A stretch of DNA of 64,000 nucleotides from assembly GCA_902763805.1 (NCBI GenBank), contig CACWTN010000006.1, positions 40,913 through 104,912 of the forward strand, given 5' to 3'. This stretch comes from an uncultured bacterium (GTDB taxonomy: Bacteria; Cyanobacteriota; Vampirovibrionia; Gastranaerophilales; Gastranaerophilaceae). The translations under genes were made by a program, and so were the position numbers. Shown piece after piece: positions 26,248-35,390 of the stretch (positions within the stretch are counted from its first letter, which is position 1; every line of letters begins with the position of its first letter). The notes below the pieces were generated by a model. The model saw nothing but the letters and a program-made list of their open reading frames with translations, was not told the origin of the DNA and ran no database searches.

Positions 26248-26874
26248 CTAGTTAATTAAATTTATTTCCAAAGCAAGCAAAACAGCCTGAGTTCTGTTAG
26301 ATACTTTAAGTTTTTTAAAAATACTGTTTAAGTGAGTTTTTACCGTGACATCCTGCACACAGAGTTTATCTGCAATTTCCTGATTGCTTGCACCTTTTGC
26401 GACAAGAGAAAGAACTTCTTTTTCTTTAGGTGTAAGCGCATCAATATTAACATCTGTATTAATTTTCTTTTCCGATTTTCCTGTAGTTTCAGACTGCCAC
26501 TTACTTCTTCTCAGCACAGCCTCAATTCTGGCGAGCAGATTAGGTAAAATGAACGGTTTAACGATATAGTCATCAGCACCAATTTTTAAACCTGACACAA
26601 CTTTTTGGTCTTCGCTTACGGCCGTAATCATGATAACAGGTATATACTGAGTTTTTTTATTTTTTCTTATAGCTTTTAATGTATCCCATCCATCCATATT
26701 TGGCATCATTACATCTAAAAGTACCAAATCAAAATTATTCTTTTCATCAGATAAAATTTTAAGAGCCTCTATGCCATCCTCAGCCACAGTAACATCATAA
26801 CCATACATAGGAAGTGCGTCTTTTAAAAATTTGGGATTATCGTCTACTACAAGAATTGATGCTATACCGTCCAT
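26248..26874 (-). CDS. Response regulator, receiver plus LuxR-type HTH
   Basis: 208-residue transcription factor. The receiver domain (about 5-125) has VVDDN, phospho-acceptor Asp in LVLLDVMMPNMDGW near residue 54, the Thr/Ser switch ITAVS and the lysine VKPF. The linker resembles OmpR-type regulators (LLARIEAVLRR), but the output domain (about 148-205) is a LuxR/NarL helix-turn-helix (LTPKEKEVLSLVAKGASNQE). It follows the other regulator of this operon by two bases. No histidine kinase is encoded nearby, so the phosphate donor is unknown. Confidence 0.93.
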   Translation of the reverse strand: MDGIASILVVDDNPKFLKDALPMYGYDVTVAEDGIEALKILSDEKNNFDLVLLDVMMPNMDGWDTLKAIRKNKKTQYIPVIMITAVSEDQKVVSGLKIGADDYIVKPFILPNLLARIEAVLRRSKWQSETTGKSEKKINTDVNIDALTPKEKEVLSLVAKGASNQEIADKLCVQDVTVKTHLNSIFKKLKVSNRTQAVLLALEINLIN

Positions 26875-26876
26875 AA

Positions 26877-27524
26877 TTATACCAATCTTTCCTTTAAAGC
26901 TTTCAGAGCTGCCTGAAGTCTGTCATCAACTTCAAGCTTCTGCAAAATACTTGCAACATGTGCCTTAGTTGTATTTATACTTACATAAAGCTCATTAGCG
27001 ATTTCATTATTACTGTACCCTTCTGTTATTAATTTCAGAATCTGGGTTTCTCTTGATGTCAAATTATAATCTTTTAGCGGTTTATGAACCTCATCTGACT
27101 GAGATTTGGTTGCCGCACTAAGAACAACATGCGATATAGAAGGATCAAACCAGGCAGCTCCTTCTAATACGGACTGAATCACCTGAATAAGCCTTTTTGG
27201 ATTGATTTCTTTTGAACAGTATGCATTAGCACCGGCTTTAAGGCTGTTTAAAACTTCCTGATCATCATTATGAGATGTCAAAATAACTATTTTAATATCC
27301 TTGTTATAATTCTTTATTTTTTCCGTTGCGTCAATACCGTTCATACCGGGCAGACCCAAATCCATAATTATCAAATCCACACTGTTATTTTCCACAATTT
27401 CAATTGCAGTTTCTGCAGATTCGGCTTCAAAAATATTTTTCACAAAATCGCAGGATTCAAATGCGGTTTTTAGTCCAAATCGCGTAAGTTCATGGTCTTC
27501 AACAATTAAAATATTAGTTTCCAT
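26877..27524 (-). CDS. NarL/LuxR-family response regulator
   Basis: Two-component transcription factor of about 215 residues. The receiver begins NILIVEDHELTRFGL, with phospho-acceptor Asp in LIIMDLGLPGMNG, the switch Thr in VILTSH and Lys in CSKEI. The C-terminal HTH is LTSRETQILKLITEGYSNNE. The ATG at 27524 is preferred because the family starts with a short leader before ILIVEDHE; a GTG at 27533 with a closer AGGA could also be used. The gene overlaps the TPR gene upstream by 11-20 bases, so translation is probably coupled. Confidence 0.92.
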   Translation of the reverse strand: METNILIVEDHELTRFGLKTAFESCDFVKNIFEAESAETAIEIVENNSVDLIIMDLGLPGMNGIDATEKIKNYNKDIKIVILTSHNDDQEVLNSLKAGANAYCSKEINPKRLIQVIQSVLEGAAWFDPSISHVVLSAATKSQSDEVHKPLKDYNLTSRETQILKLITEGYSNNEIANELYVSINTTKAHVASILQKLEVDDRLQAALKALKERLV

Positions 27525-29034
27525 AATAATCACTATATCCTGAATTCACTAACGTTTTATAGTCTGCATTAATATCAGCGCATCTTGACAAAGAACGGTC
27601 TGCAGAAGCATTATCACCATTTGCTCTTTGAAGAAGGCTTAAATAATAATAGTATTTAAAGTTATTTTCGTCAATATAATAAGAATTGTTTAGATAAGTG
27701 GAAGCCATTTTATAGTTTCCGTCTTTAATAGCCAGGCTTGCAAGCCCAAGCCAGATATCATTGTTAGACAAATCTATTGATGCGACTCTCGGTAAGTAAT
27801 AATCAACCCGTTGAGGAATAACTTTAAGTGATTCAACGAGCAAATCCTCATTCATTTTGTTATCTTTCAGAAGTTTTTCATACATTGCCTTTGCCTTATC
27901 AGTCTGCTCAAGCGCAAGATATGACTTTGCAATTCCTACTTTTGGAGCTGTAGATTTTGAAAGTCTTTTTGCCTTCTTATAATAATTCAGAGAATCCGAA
28001 TACTTTCTTTCATCATATTTAATATCAGCTAATGTAAGCACTGACAAATAATTGTGCTTGTCTTCCTTGTAAGCTCTTGTTGCAAATTCATAAGCCTTTA
28101 ACGGCTCGTTATTTTCATAATAAACCCTACCCAGCAGCGAATAAATGTTATTAGAGTACTGTTTTGCTGTTAGAATAGCAGACTGTAAAACTTTTACGGC
28201 AAGCAGACTTTTATCCTGAAGATGATAATAATATGCAAGATGATAGTCCTTTAAAGTATCATTTTTGGAAGTTTTATACAGTACATATTCTTCAGTTGCC
28301 CTTACTTTTTGCTGAAAATCAGTTGTCAGAAACTGAGTTTTTTTAATTTCTTTTAATACTTTCAGCGCCTGAGAAGATTTTTTAGAATCAGCTAAAATTC
28401 TTGCCTTAAGAGAAAGATAATTAATATTAAGGTCATTAATAGCAATAGCTTTATTTATATATTTCAAGGCAAGAGGCAAATTATTCGATTTGTAATATCC
28501 GAGCGCAATCAAATAATTCTTATAATCGCTTTCCTCTAAGCAGGAAGCATTCAGCAGTTCGGAAGTAGTTTCAAGAGCCATATTGTTATAAACAATATTT
28601 GAATATGCATCAGCAAGGATTATAATATTGTTTTTATCAAGCAGAGATGACGGATAATAATATCTGCGCATATCCTTTACATACGCACCTGTAAAATGAT
28701 TATTATCAAGGCGGTCAATTAGTTTATCCGACAAATCGAACAAACCAAACTCTGCCATTTTTATACCATATAATAAAAATACATAGTCATCGTGGTCTGC
28801 AGCTTCTGCAAGCTCATTAAAATCATCATAAGAAGCTTTTACATTACTTTGTACAAAACGATTTTCTGCGGATGCGTATTTAGCCTTTACAAAATTATCT
28901 TTTACAGCCGTATCCATATTTACTGCTGCCGACATTGTTTTTACAGGCAGCGGTTTCAATGCTGTTTCTGCCTGAACCGCAGTTACAGTAAAGAAAATCA
29001 TACAAATAACGCTTATTATTTTCGCTCTATTCAT
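27514..29034 (-). CDS. Exported TPR-repeat protein in signalling operon
   Basis: 506-residue protein with signal peptide MNRAKIISVICMIFFTVTAVQA, so it is periplasmic or surface-exposed. From about residue 60 on it is a series of tetratricopeptide-like helix pairs (YKSNNLPLALKYINKAIAIN; NEPLKAYEFATRAYKEDKHN; KVGIAKSYLALEQTDKAKAM). It overlaps the HD-GYP gene by eight bases and a response-regulator gene at its other end. Its place in the operon suggests a sensory or scaffolding role across the membrane, but there is no direct evidence. Confidence 0.85.
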   Translation of the reverse strand: MNRAKIISVICMIFFTVTAVQAETALKPLPVKTMSAAVNMDTAVKDNFVKAKYASAENRFVQSNVKASYDDFNELAEAADHDDYVFLLYGIKMAEFGLFDLSDKLIDRLDNNHFTGAYVKDMRRYYYPSSLLDKNNIIILADAYSNIVYNNMALETTSELLNASCLEESDYKNYLIALGYYKSNNLPLALKYINKAIAINDLNINYLSLKARILADSKKSSQALKVLKEIKKTQFLTTDFQQKVRATEEYVLYKTSKNDTLKDYHLAYYYHLQDKSLLAVKVLQSAILTAKQYSNNIYSLLGRVYYENNEPLKAYEFATRAYKEDKHNYLSVLTLADIKYDERKYSDSLNYYKKAKRLSKSTAPKVGIAKSYLALEQTDKAKAMYEKLLKDNKMNEDLLVESLKVIPQRVDYYLPRVASIDLSNNDIWLGLASLAIKDGNYKMASTYLNNSYYIDENNFKYYYYLSLLQRANGDNASADRSLSRCADINADYKTLVNSGYSDYYGN

Positions 29035-30700
29035 TCTCTAAATCCACGCCTACGTAATATTTATTAAACACATGCAATAACTTGTTACTACAATTATTTA
29101 CGATTGAGTAATATAAATCAAGCAGATTATATTTTTCTAATGTTGCATAATCTTTTTCATCTATGCTCATACAGTTCTCAGTACAAAATACAGTGACGAT
29201 TTCGCTTAATTTAATTGCAAGAAACTTTTCTACAACAAGCGGGTCAAAGTGAGTGCCTGCACCTTCTTTAATGATATTAATAACTTTATCAATAGGCATC
29301 TTGTCACGATAGTGACGTTTTGATGTAATTGCATCAAACACATCTGATACAGCAAGTATTCTTCCGCCAAAAGGAATTTCTTCGCCTTTAAGGTGTCTGT
29401 AATAACCTGAACCGTCAAACTTTTCATGATGGGAGCAGGCAATTTCAGTAATCTGCTGAAAATCTTTTGACATATGAATTTTTTCAAGAATATGGTGAGT
29501 TATCTCAACGTGCTGCTGAATATGTTTGTATTCCTCAGGAGTAAGTTTACCCTCCTTCTGCAGAACCGAATCTCTTATACCAATTTTTCCGATATCATGA
29601 AGGGCTGCAGCTTTTTCCAAAATATACAAATCATTTTGTTCCATGCCAAATTCTTTGGCTATAAGAACAGAGTACATTTTTACCCTTGTTGAATGACCTG
29701 ATGTAATTTTATCTCTCGCATCTATAGACGTTGCAAGTGTTTCTATAAAGCTGTCAAGAACAATTTTTTGCTCCTCGAGAAGTTTTCTCTGACGTTCAAA
29801 TAACTGTGCATTTTCTAACGAAATACCTGCATTTGATGCAATTGCAACAAGCAAATCTTCATCGTCAGGAGTAAAATATTCATCAAATTTGTTAAGAACC
29901 TGAAAAACACCTATTGTTTCCTGATTAAAGTTCTTTATCGGCATACAGAGCATGTTTTTCGTTCTGTAACCTGTTTCTTTATCAATGTTGCGGTTAAATC
30001 TTTTATCGCTGTATGCATCTTTGATATTGATGGTTTCGCCGGTCTGAAGAACATGTCCTGCAAGACCTTTATCCGCAGGAATTCTAAGTTCTTTAATATC
30101 AAGACCTGTTGCGACTTTGGAATACAGTTCATTTGTTGTTTTATCATAAAGATAAACAGTGCATCTGTCTGCATTTAATGCTGTTTTAGTTTCTTCTGCA
30201 ATAGTTTTGATAAGCAGGTCAATATTTTTTTCTGCAGCTACAGCCTGACCGATTTTAACAAGAGCGATAAGCGGATCTTTTGTCTGTCCGCCGTGATTAG
30301 GCGTAAAATGAGTAATCGGAGGACACTTGAGCATTGAATTGACTCTTTCAAAAAAGTCAGTCCGCTGATATTTAATAGAAAGTTTACGTGCCTTATTATA
30401 ATTAATTGAGTAAAGCGTAGTATTTTTTTCAGTAAAATTAACGTAACCCAATACCAATTCATGAAAAATTTTTGTCAGCGGGTCTTTTGATTGATCGACC
30501 ATGAAAGATGCATCATTCATAAACTGATAGAAATGTTCAAAATCATTTCTTAAAAAAGCGGAAAGAGAAAGCAGGCTGAAGCATATTGCCGTATCATCAT
30601 TATACAACTCCTTGTGCTTCTCTACTCTTTCAGTTACAGCTTCATATTTACCGTTAAGCAAGTCCGAAACCGATTCGTAAACAAAATTATCTAAACTCAT
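29027..30700 (-). CDS. GAF and HD-GYP domain protein (c-di-GMP phosphodiesterase-like)
   Basis: 557-residue cytoplasmic signalling protein. The N-terminal region (about 1-130) is helical. A GAF sensor domain follows (about 155-310, containing CTVYLYDKTTNELYSKVATG), then an HD-GYP domain (about 325-500) with ALHDIGKIGI, HVEITHHILEKI, the metal-binding SHHEKFDGSGYYRHLKG and ILAVSDVFDAITS. The family signature GYP reads GYY here; the HD, HH and SDVFDA metal ligands are intact, so hydrolysis of c-di-GMP is possible but not assured. First gene of the signalling operon, divergent from tig. Confidence 0.93.
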   Translation of the reverse strand: MSLDNFVYESVSDLLNGKYEAVTERVEKHKELYNDDTAICFSLLSLSAFLRNDFEHFYQFMNDASFMVDQSKDPLTKIFHELVLGYVNFTEKNTTLYSINYNKARKLSIKYQRTDFFERVNSMLKCPPITHFTPNHGGQTKDPLIALVKIGQAVAAEKNIDLLIKTIAEETKTALNADRCTVYLYDKTTNELYSKVATGLDIKELRIPADKGLAGHVLQTGETINIKDAYSDKRFNRNIDKETGYRTKNMLCMPIKNFNQETIGVFQVLNKFDEYFTPDDEDLLVAIASNAGISLENAQLFERQRKLLEEQKIVLDSFIETLATSIDARDKITSGHSTRVKMYSVLIAKEFGMEQNDLYILEKAAALHDIGKIGIRDSVLQKEGKLTPEEYKHIQQHVEITHHILEKIHMSKDFQQITEIACSHHEKFDGSGYYRHLKGEEIPFGGRILAVSDVFDAITSKRHYRDKMPIDKVINIIKEGAGTHFDPLVVEKFLAIKLSEIVTVFCTENCMSIDEKDYATLEKYNLLDLYYSIVNNCSNKLLHVFNKYYVGVDLENE

Positions 30701-30854
30701 CTTTTTCTCTCTCTAATATACATATAATATAATAAAACATCATTTTTAGCAAAGATATAAACAAATTTTAAGGATATAAGTTTAGCAATTTGCATATTAT
30801 ATCTGTTTATAGTAGTGTAAAAATATTAAAAATATTAGAAAAGAGGATAAATAT

Positions 30855-32147
30855 ATGAACGCAACTATTGAAAAACAAGAGAAAAATATCGTAAAAATCG
30901 ATATTACGGTTCCTGCAAAGGAAGCAGTAACATACTATAACGACGCAGCAAGAAAGCTTGCTCAGTATGTAAACATTCCGGGCTTTAGAAAAGGTAAAGC
31001 ACCGAGAAATATTGTAGAGCAAAATATAGGTGAAGAAAGAATAAAGAGCGAAGCTCTTGACAATGCTTTACCAAAACTTTTCTCAGAGGTTATCAGAGAA
31101 AATGATTTGGATATCGTAACTCAGCCTTACGTTGAATCATACGACTACAAAATCGGCGAAGATTTGAAGATTACAGCAAAAGTTGAGTTGAGACCTGAAG
31201 TAACATTAGGAACATATAAAGGTTTGACTCTGGAAGTTGACGAATATAAAATTCCTGATGATGCAATAGAAAAATCTATAAACGACATGCTTGAACAATA
31301 TGCTGACACGGTTGTAGTAACTGACAGAAAAACCGTTAATTCGGATATTATCGTATTTGATTTTGAAGGTTTTTGTAACGGTGAAAAAATTGAACACGGC
31401 GATGCAAAGAACTTCACGCTGGATTTGGCTCATTCAAGTTTTATTCCGGGATTTGCAGAACAGCTTGTTGACAGACAAATCGGTCAGGAATTTGAAATAG
31501 AAGTCACTTTCCCTGAAAAATACCACGAAAAGAAACTCGCAGGACAGCCGGCTACATTCAAGTGTACAATTAACGAAATTAAAACAAGAGTTCTGCCTGA
31601 ACTCAACGACGATTTTGCTAAAAAAATCGGCAATTTCGAAACAGTTGATGACTTAAAAGCTGACATACAAAAATATCTTGATACACAGAAAGAAGACACA
31701 GACAGAGTTAACTCCGAAAAAGCTATCTTCGAAAAAGTTACATCTGAAGCAAAGGTTGATATACAGCCTTCAATGATAGAAAGAGAAACAGATGAACTGG
31801 TTAATGAATACAAACAGAAATTAGCAGCTCAGGGATTTACGTGGGAACAAGCACTGGAAGCTCACGGTGAAGACAGCATAATGAAACAGTTAAAAGAAGA
31901 TGCGGAAATGAGAGTTAAAAACACACTCGTAATTGATAAGATTTCTAAACTTGAAAATATTACTGTAACTCAGGAAGATTTTATGAGCAAGTTAACAGAG
32001 CTTAGCCAAATGTATCAAATTGACCCTCAAACAATGGCAAAACAGCTTACGCAAACACCTTCTGTTCTTAATGCACTTTCTCAGCAGGCATTAAACGAAA
32101 AGGTTACAAAGTTCCTGGCAGAAAATAACACAATTAAACTTAAATAG
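30855..32147 (+). CDS. tig: Trigger factor
   Basis: Ribosome-bound chaperone and peptidyl-prolyl isomerase. 430 residues: the N-terminal ribosome-binding domain with signature PGFRKGKAPRNIV near residue 43, the FKBP-type PPIase domain (about 150-240, FDFEGFCNGEKIE, SFIPGFAEQLVD), then a long helical C-terminal domain. AAGAGGATAAAT precedes the ATG. It is followed by a strong bidirectional terminator and is not linked to clpP/clpX as in many genomes. The 154-base gap upstream holds divergent promoters for tig and the HD-GYP operon. Confidence 0.97.
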   Translation: MNATIEKQEKNIVKIDITVPAKEAVTYYNDAARKLAQYVNIPGFRKGKAPRNIVEQNIGEERIKSEALDNALPKLFSEVIRENDLDIVTQPYVESYDYKIGEDLKITAKVELRPEVTLGTYKGLTLEVDEYKIPDDAIEKSINDMLEQYADTVVVTDRKTVNSDIIVFDFEGFCNGEKIEHGDAKNFTLDLAHSSFIPGFAEQLVDRQIGQEFEIEVTFPEKYHEKKLAGQPATFKCTINEIKTRVLPELNDDFAKKIGNFETVDDLKADIQKYLDTQKEDTDRVNSEKAIFEKVTSEAKVDIQPSMIERETDELVNEYKQKLAAQGFTWEQALEAHGEDSIMKQLKEDAEMRVKNTLVIDKISKLENITVTQEDFMSKLTELSQMYQIDPQTMAKQLTQTPSVLNALSQQALNEKVTKFLAENNTIKLK

Positions 32148-32162
32148 GAATAACAAGCAAAT

Positions 32163-32195
32163 AAAAAAGTCCCGTTATAAACGGGACTTTTTTTT
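32163..32195. terminator. Bidirectional terminator between tig and rfbA
   Basis: Stem AAGTCCCGTT / AACGGGACTT with a three-base loop, an A-run before it and T8 after it, at a convergent junction. Confidence 0.93.
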
Positions 32196-32217
32196 ATTTA
32201 TAATAATTAATCCGTTT

Positions 32218-33114
32218 TTACAGATATCTTAATGCAACTGCGTCAGGGTGTTCAATGACTTTCCTTACATAATTGTAGTAATCATTTTTATCACCAAACT
32301 TCTCAATCTTCTTAAGCAAATCAGATTTAGAAATAAATCCCTGATTAAAAGCGATTTCTTCAAGACAAGATATCTTAACCCCCTTATTGAGTTCCATTGT
32401 CTGAACGAAATTACTTGCCTGAAGCATTGAATCATGCGTTCCTGTATCAAGCCAAGCGAAACCTCTGCCTAATATTTCAACATTCAGTTTTCCTTTTGAT
32501 AAATATATTTTGTTCAAATCAGTAATCTCAAGTTCACCTCTTGCGGACGGCTTAAGCTGTTTTGCATACTCAGAAACATTTCCGTCATAAAAATATAATC
32601 CCGTTACCGCATAATTGGATTTTGGGTGTTGAGGTTTTTCTTCCAAAGATATTGCTTTATTATTAGAATCGAATTCTACAACTCCAAATCTTTCAGGGTC
32701 ATTTACCGTATATCCGAAAACCGTAGCACCCGTATTATTCTTAATAGCATGCTTCATTATCGTAGAAAAGCCATGACCGTGGAAAATATTGTCACCCAGA
32801 ATTAATGCAACATCATCACCGTTTATAAATTCTTTGCCGATAATGAAAGCATCCGAAATACCTCTTTGCACGTACTGAATTTTATATGTTAAATTAATAC
32901 CAAATTGAGAACCGTCTCCGAGCAGTTTGATAAAATTATCATAATCATTTTCATTAGTAATTATCATTATATCCTTTATGCCCGCAAGCATAAGTGTAGA
33001 CAGCGGATAATAAATCATCGGTTTATCATAAATCGGAAGTAATATCTTCGATATCGGTAATGATGCCGGATATAATCTTGTACCTGCACCACCTGCCAGT
33101 ACTATTCCTTTCAT
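32218..33114 (-). CDS. rfbA: Glucose-1-phosphate thymidylyltransferase
   Basis: RfbA/RmlA makes dTDP-glucose from dTTP and glucose 1-phosphate, the first step of dTDP-rhamnose and related sugars for surface polysaccharide. The 298-residue protein has the nucleotide-binding start MKGIVLAGGAGTRLYPAS, ISKILLPIYDKPMIYYPL, the metal-binding ALILGDNIF near residue 108, VVEFDSNNKAISLEEKP and WLDTGTHDSML. The other rml genes are not in the window. It starts 16 bases after the thioredoxin-like gene on the same strand, so the two may be co-transcribed. Confidence 0.95.
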   Translation of the reverse strand: MKGIVLAGGAGTRLYPASLPISKILLPIYDKPMIYYPLSTLMLAGIKDIMIITNENDYDNFIKLLGDGSQFGINLTYKIQYVQRGISDAFIIGKEFINGDDVALILGDNIFHGHGFSTIMKHAIKNNTGATVFGYTVNDPERFGVVEFDSNNKAISLEEKPQHPKSNYAVTGLYFYDGNVSEYAKQLKPSARGELEITDLNKIYLSKGKLNVEILGRGFAWLDTGTHDSMLQASNFVQTMELNKGVKISCLEEIAFNQGFISKSDLLKKIEKFGDKNDYYNYVRKVIEHPDAVALRYL

Positions 33115-33130
33115 AAAAACTCCTTTATTA

Positions 33131-33502
33131 TTACATTCCTTTAAAACTTTTCATTGCTCTGATAAGGCAAATTTCGTCCATTACACACGAATGATATACA
33201 TTCACTGACTTGTTGTTTTTCTTGTCCGACAAAACAACATAAGGGACATATCTTCCTCTGAATTTGTGCATAAGATTTGAACCATAAGTACTTTCAGCAT
33301 CAATCTTTACAAAAGCATAATCTTTATTTTGTTTCTGTATACTGTTAAAAGTCGAATCAAAAACTTTACATGTTTTGCAGTCTTTCGTATACAAATACAG
33401 AAATACATTATTACTCTTTTTTAATGCTTCCTCATAACTTCCTGCAAACACGGAATTTGCAACTGATAATAATAAAAATATAGCGGAAAATTTCTTTAAC
33501 AT
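33131..33502 (-). CDS. Exported thioredoxin-like protein
   Basis: 123-residue protein with signal peptide MLKKFSAIFLLLSVANSVFAG followed by a short thioredoxin fold. The CxxC redox motif lies in YTKDCKTCKVFD near residue 41, and RGRYVPYVVLSDKK contains the cis-proline-like segment. Two more cysteines occur near the C-terminus (YHSCVMDEICLI). It probably acts in periplasmic disulfide exchange, similar to the DUF255/TlpA-like thiol proteins, but the partner is unknown. It lies directly upstream of rfbA on the same strand. Confidence 0.8.
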   Translation of the reverse strand: MLKKFSAIFLLLSVANSVFAGSYEEALKKSNNVFLYLYTKDCKTCKVFDSTFNSIQKQNKDYAFVKIDAESTYGSNLMHKFRGRYVPYVVLSDKKNNKSVNVYHSCVMDEICLIRAMKSFKGM

Positions 33503-33609
33503 AAACTGATAGTATCATCTTCAAATATGTTTTTCAATAGACAGCAGTATAAAAAATTTTATATTCAATTTAACGTTGACTTTTATATTTGGGTCATTAA
33601 ACATTTTGT

Positions 33610-34665
33610 ATGACTAATATGACTAAAGATTATTATAAAATTTTGGAAATTAATGAAAACAGCACCGAACAGGAAATAAAAAGTGCATACCGTAAACTTG
33701 CGCGCAAATGGCATCCTGATATTGCAGGCAATACTGAAGATGCAGTAAAAAAATTTAAAGAAATTAACGAGGCATACGAAGTACTTTCGGATAAAAACAA
33801 AAAAGCCGAATATGATACTGTCAACAGATATTACAATTATTCAAGTAAAAGGACAGAAAAACAAAATACGGAAAACACAACAAGACCAGATTTTAAAAAC
33901 ACTCATAACGAAGCAAAGAATGAAAAAGAACGCAATAATCATTTTAACTTTAACTGGGAAGACTTTTTATCAAAATACAAAGAATACACAAAAAAATATA
34001 ATGATATAAACAATAAAACAAAATCAGAATCAAAATCCGAAGCCAAATACGGTAATTCAAAAAAAGGCAGAGATATAAATACTGATGTGGAAATAACAAT
34101 TGCAGAATCCGTAAGCGGAATTACGAAAGTTATTAACATGATAAGCACTCATGAGTGCAAACACTGCGGAGGCAGAAAATTTATTAACGGAACAACATGC
34201 AGACACTGTAACGGAACAGGAGAAAAATCTGAATATAAACGTTTTACAGTAAAAATTCCCGCAGGTATAAAAGATAAATCAAAAATAAGACTGTCAGGAG
34301 AGGGTGAACCCGGTATTAACGGAGGTTGTAACGGTGATTTATACATAACTGTACACATCAAATCACCGGTTGAATACCAAACGGAAGGCAATAATATTAT
34401 CAAAAAAGTTACAATTACTCCGTATGAAGCTGTATTGGGCGGTAATATCCGGGTAAAAACACTTGACGGAGATATAAACGTAAAGTTGTCGCCAAAGACT
34501 CAGAACGGACAAAAAATCAGATTAAGCGGCTGCGGAATTAATGTTAACGGCAAAATCGGAGATATGATTTTATTTGTTGAAATTCAAATCCCAAAAAATT
34601 TATCTGATGAAGAATTAGATTTATACAGAAAGCTCCGTGACATATCTTCACATAATTTCAGATAA
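33610..34665 (+). CDS. DnaJ-like co-chaperone with half-size zinc region
   Basis: 351-residue Hsp40 protein. The N-terminal J domain (about 6-70) has HPD in ARKWHPDIAG. A charged Lys/Asn/Glu-rich linker (about 75-155) replaces the Gly/Phe region. The zinc region has only two CxxCxGxx-type motifs (CKHCGG near residue 181 and CRHCNGTG near residue 197) instead of four, enough for one zinc site. Two C-terminal substrate-binding barrels follow. It is thus intermediate between DnaJ and CbpA types. dnaK and grpE are not nearby, so this is probably a second, specialised J protein. ATG at 33610 lacks a clear ribosome site; Met4 is possible. Confidence 0.88.
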   Translation: MTNMTKDYYKILEINENSTEQEIKSAYRKLARKWHPDIAGNTEDAVKKFKEINEAYEVLSDKNKKAEYDTVNRYYNYSSKRTEKQNTENTTRPDFKNTHNEAKNEKERNNHFNFNWEDFLSKYKEYTKKYNDINNKTKSESKSEAKYGNSKKGRDINTDVEITIAESVSGITKVINMISTHECKHCGGRKFINGTTCRHCNGTGEKSEYKRFTVKIPAGIKDKSKIRLSGEGEPGINGGCNGDLYITVHIKSPVEYQTEGNNIIKKVTITPYEAVLGGNIRVKTLDGDINVKLSPKTQNGQKIRLSGCGINVNGKIGDMILFVEIQIPKNLSDEELDLYRKLRDISSHNFR

Positions 34666-34690
34666 CGTAATTCTATGTTAAAGTTAAATT

Positions 34691-35350
34691 ATGGTAAAAG
34701 TTAAAGAGATATTTACATCAATTCAGGGAGAAGGACCGCTTGTCGGATATAAGCAGCTATTTATCAGATTTTGCGGCTGCAATTTAAAATGCGCATACTG
34801 CGACACTGATTTTGATGCAAAAAATGCACAAGAATATACAACAGAAGAACTAATTAATGTATGCAACAACAACGGCGACTGTCATTCCGTGTCATTAACA
34901 GGCGGTGAGCCGCTTATGCATACTGATGTAATAAAAGCTCTCGGGAATAATTGCAAATTACCACTTTATCTTGAAACAAACGGAACCCTAGCTGAAAACC
35001 TGACAGAAGTTCTTGACTACATTACGTATATTTCAGCAGATATAAAACTTCCTTCCTGCACAAATATGCCGCCAATGTGGGAAAAACACGAAGATTTTTT
35101 TGCGGCAGCAGGCGATAAATATTTATTTGCAAAAGTTGTTTTTGACAATAATATAAACGATTTTGAAATACACAAGATTACGCATTTATGCAAAAAATTT
35201 GACATTGAACTCATTCTTCAGCCAATGATGAGCGGTAAATTCCCGGTTGTAAACTCAGAATTTATGCAGGAGATACTGGACAAATGTATAAAAATCCACC
35301 CCAAAACAAGGCTTATTCCTCAGGTGCATAAATTTATTGATGTAATATAA
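34691..35350 (+). CDS. queE: 7-carboxy-7-deazaguanine synthase
   Basis: Radical SAM enzyme that converts 6-carboxytetrahydropterin to 7-carboxy-7-deazaguanine on the queuosine/preQ0 pathway. The 219-residue protein starts with VKEIFTSIQGEGPLVG, then the iron-sulfur cluster motif RFCGCNLKCAYCD (C-x3-C-x2-C) near residue 28, and SLTGGEPL as the SAM-binding GGE motif. queC, queD and queF are absent from the window. It follows the DnaJ-like gene by 25 bases, and AGTTAAATT before the ATG is a weak ribosome site. Confidence 0.94.
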   Translation: MVKVKEIFTSIQGEGPLVGYKQLFIRFCGCNLKCAYCDTDFDAKNAQEYTTEELINVCNNNGDCHSVSLTGGEPLMHTDVIKALGNNCKLPLYLETNGTLAENLTEVLDYITYISADIKLPSCTNMPPMWEKHEDFFAAAGDKYLFAKVVFDNNINDFEIHKITHLCKKFDIELILQPMMSGKFPVVNSEFMQEILDKCIKIHPKTRLIPQVHKFIDVI

Positions 35351-35390
35351 ATTTTTAATAAATGTTTTTTTATTGTATGATTAAAATGTT

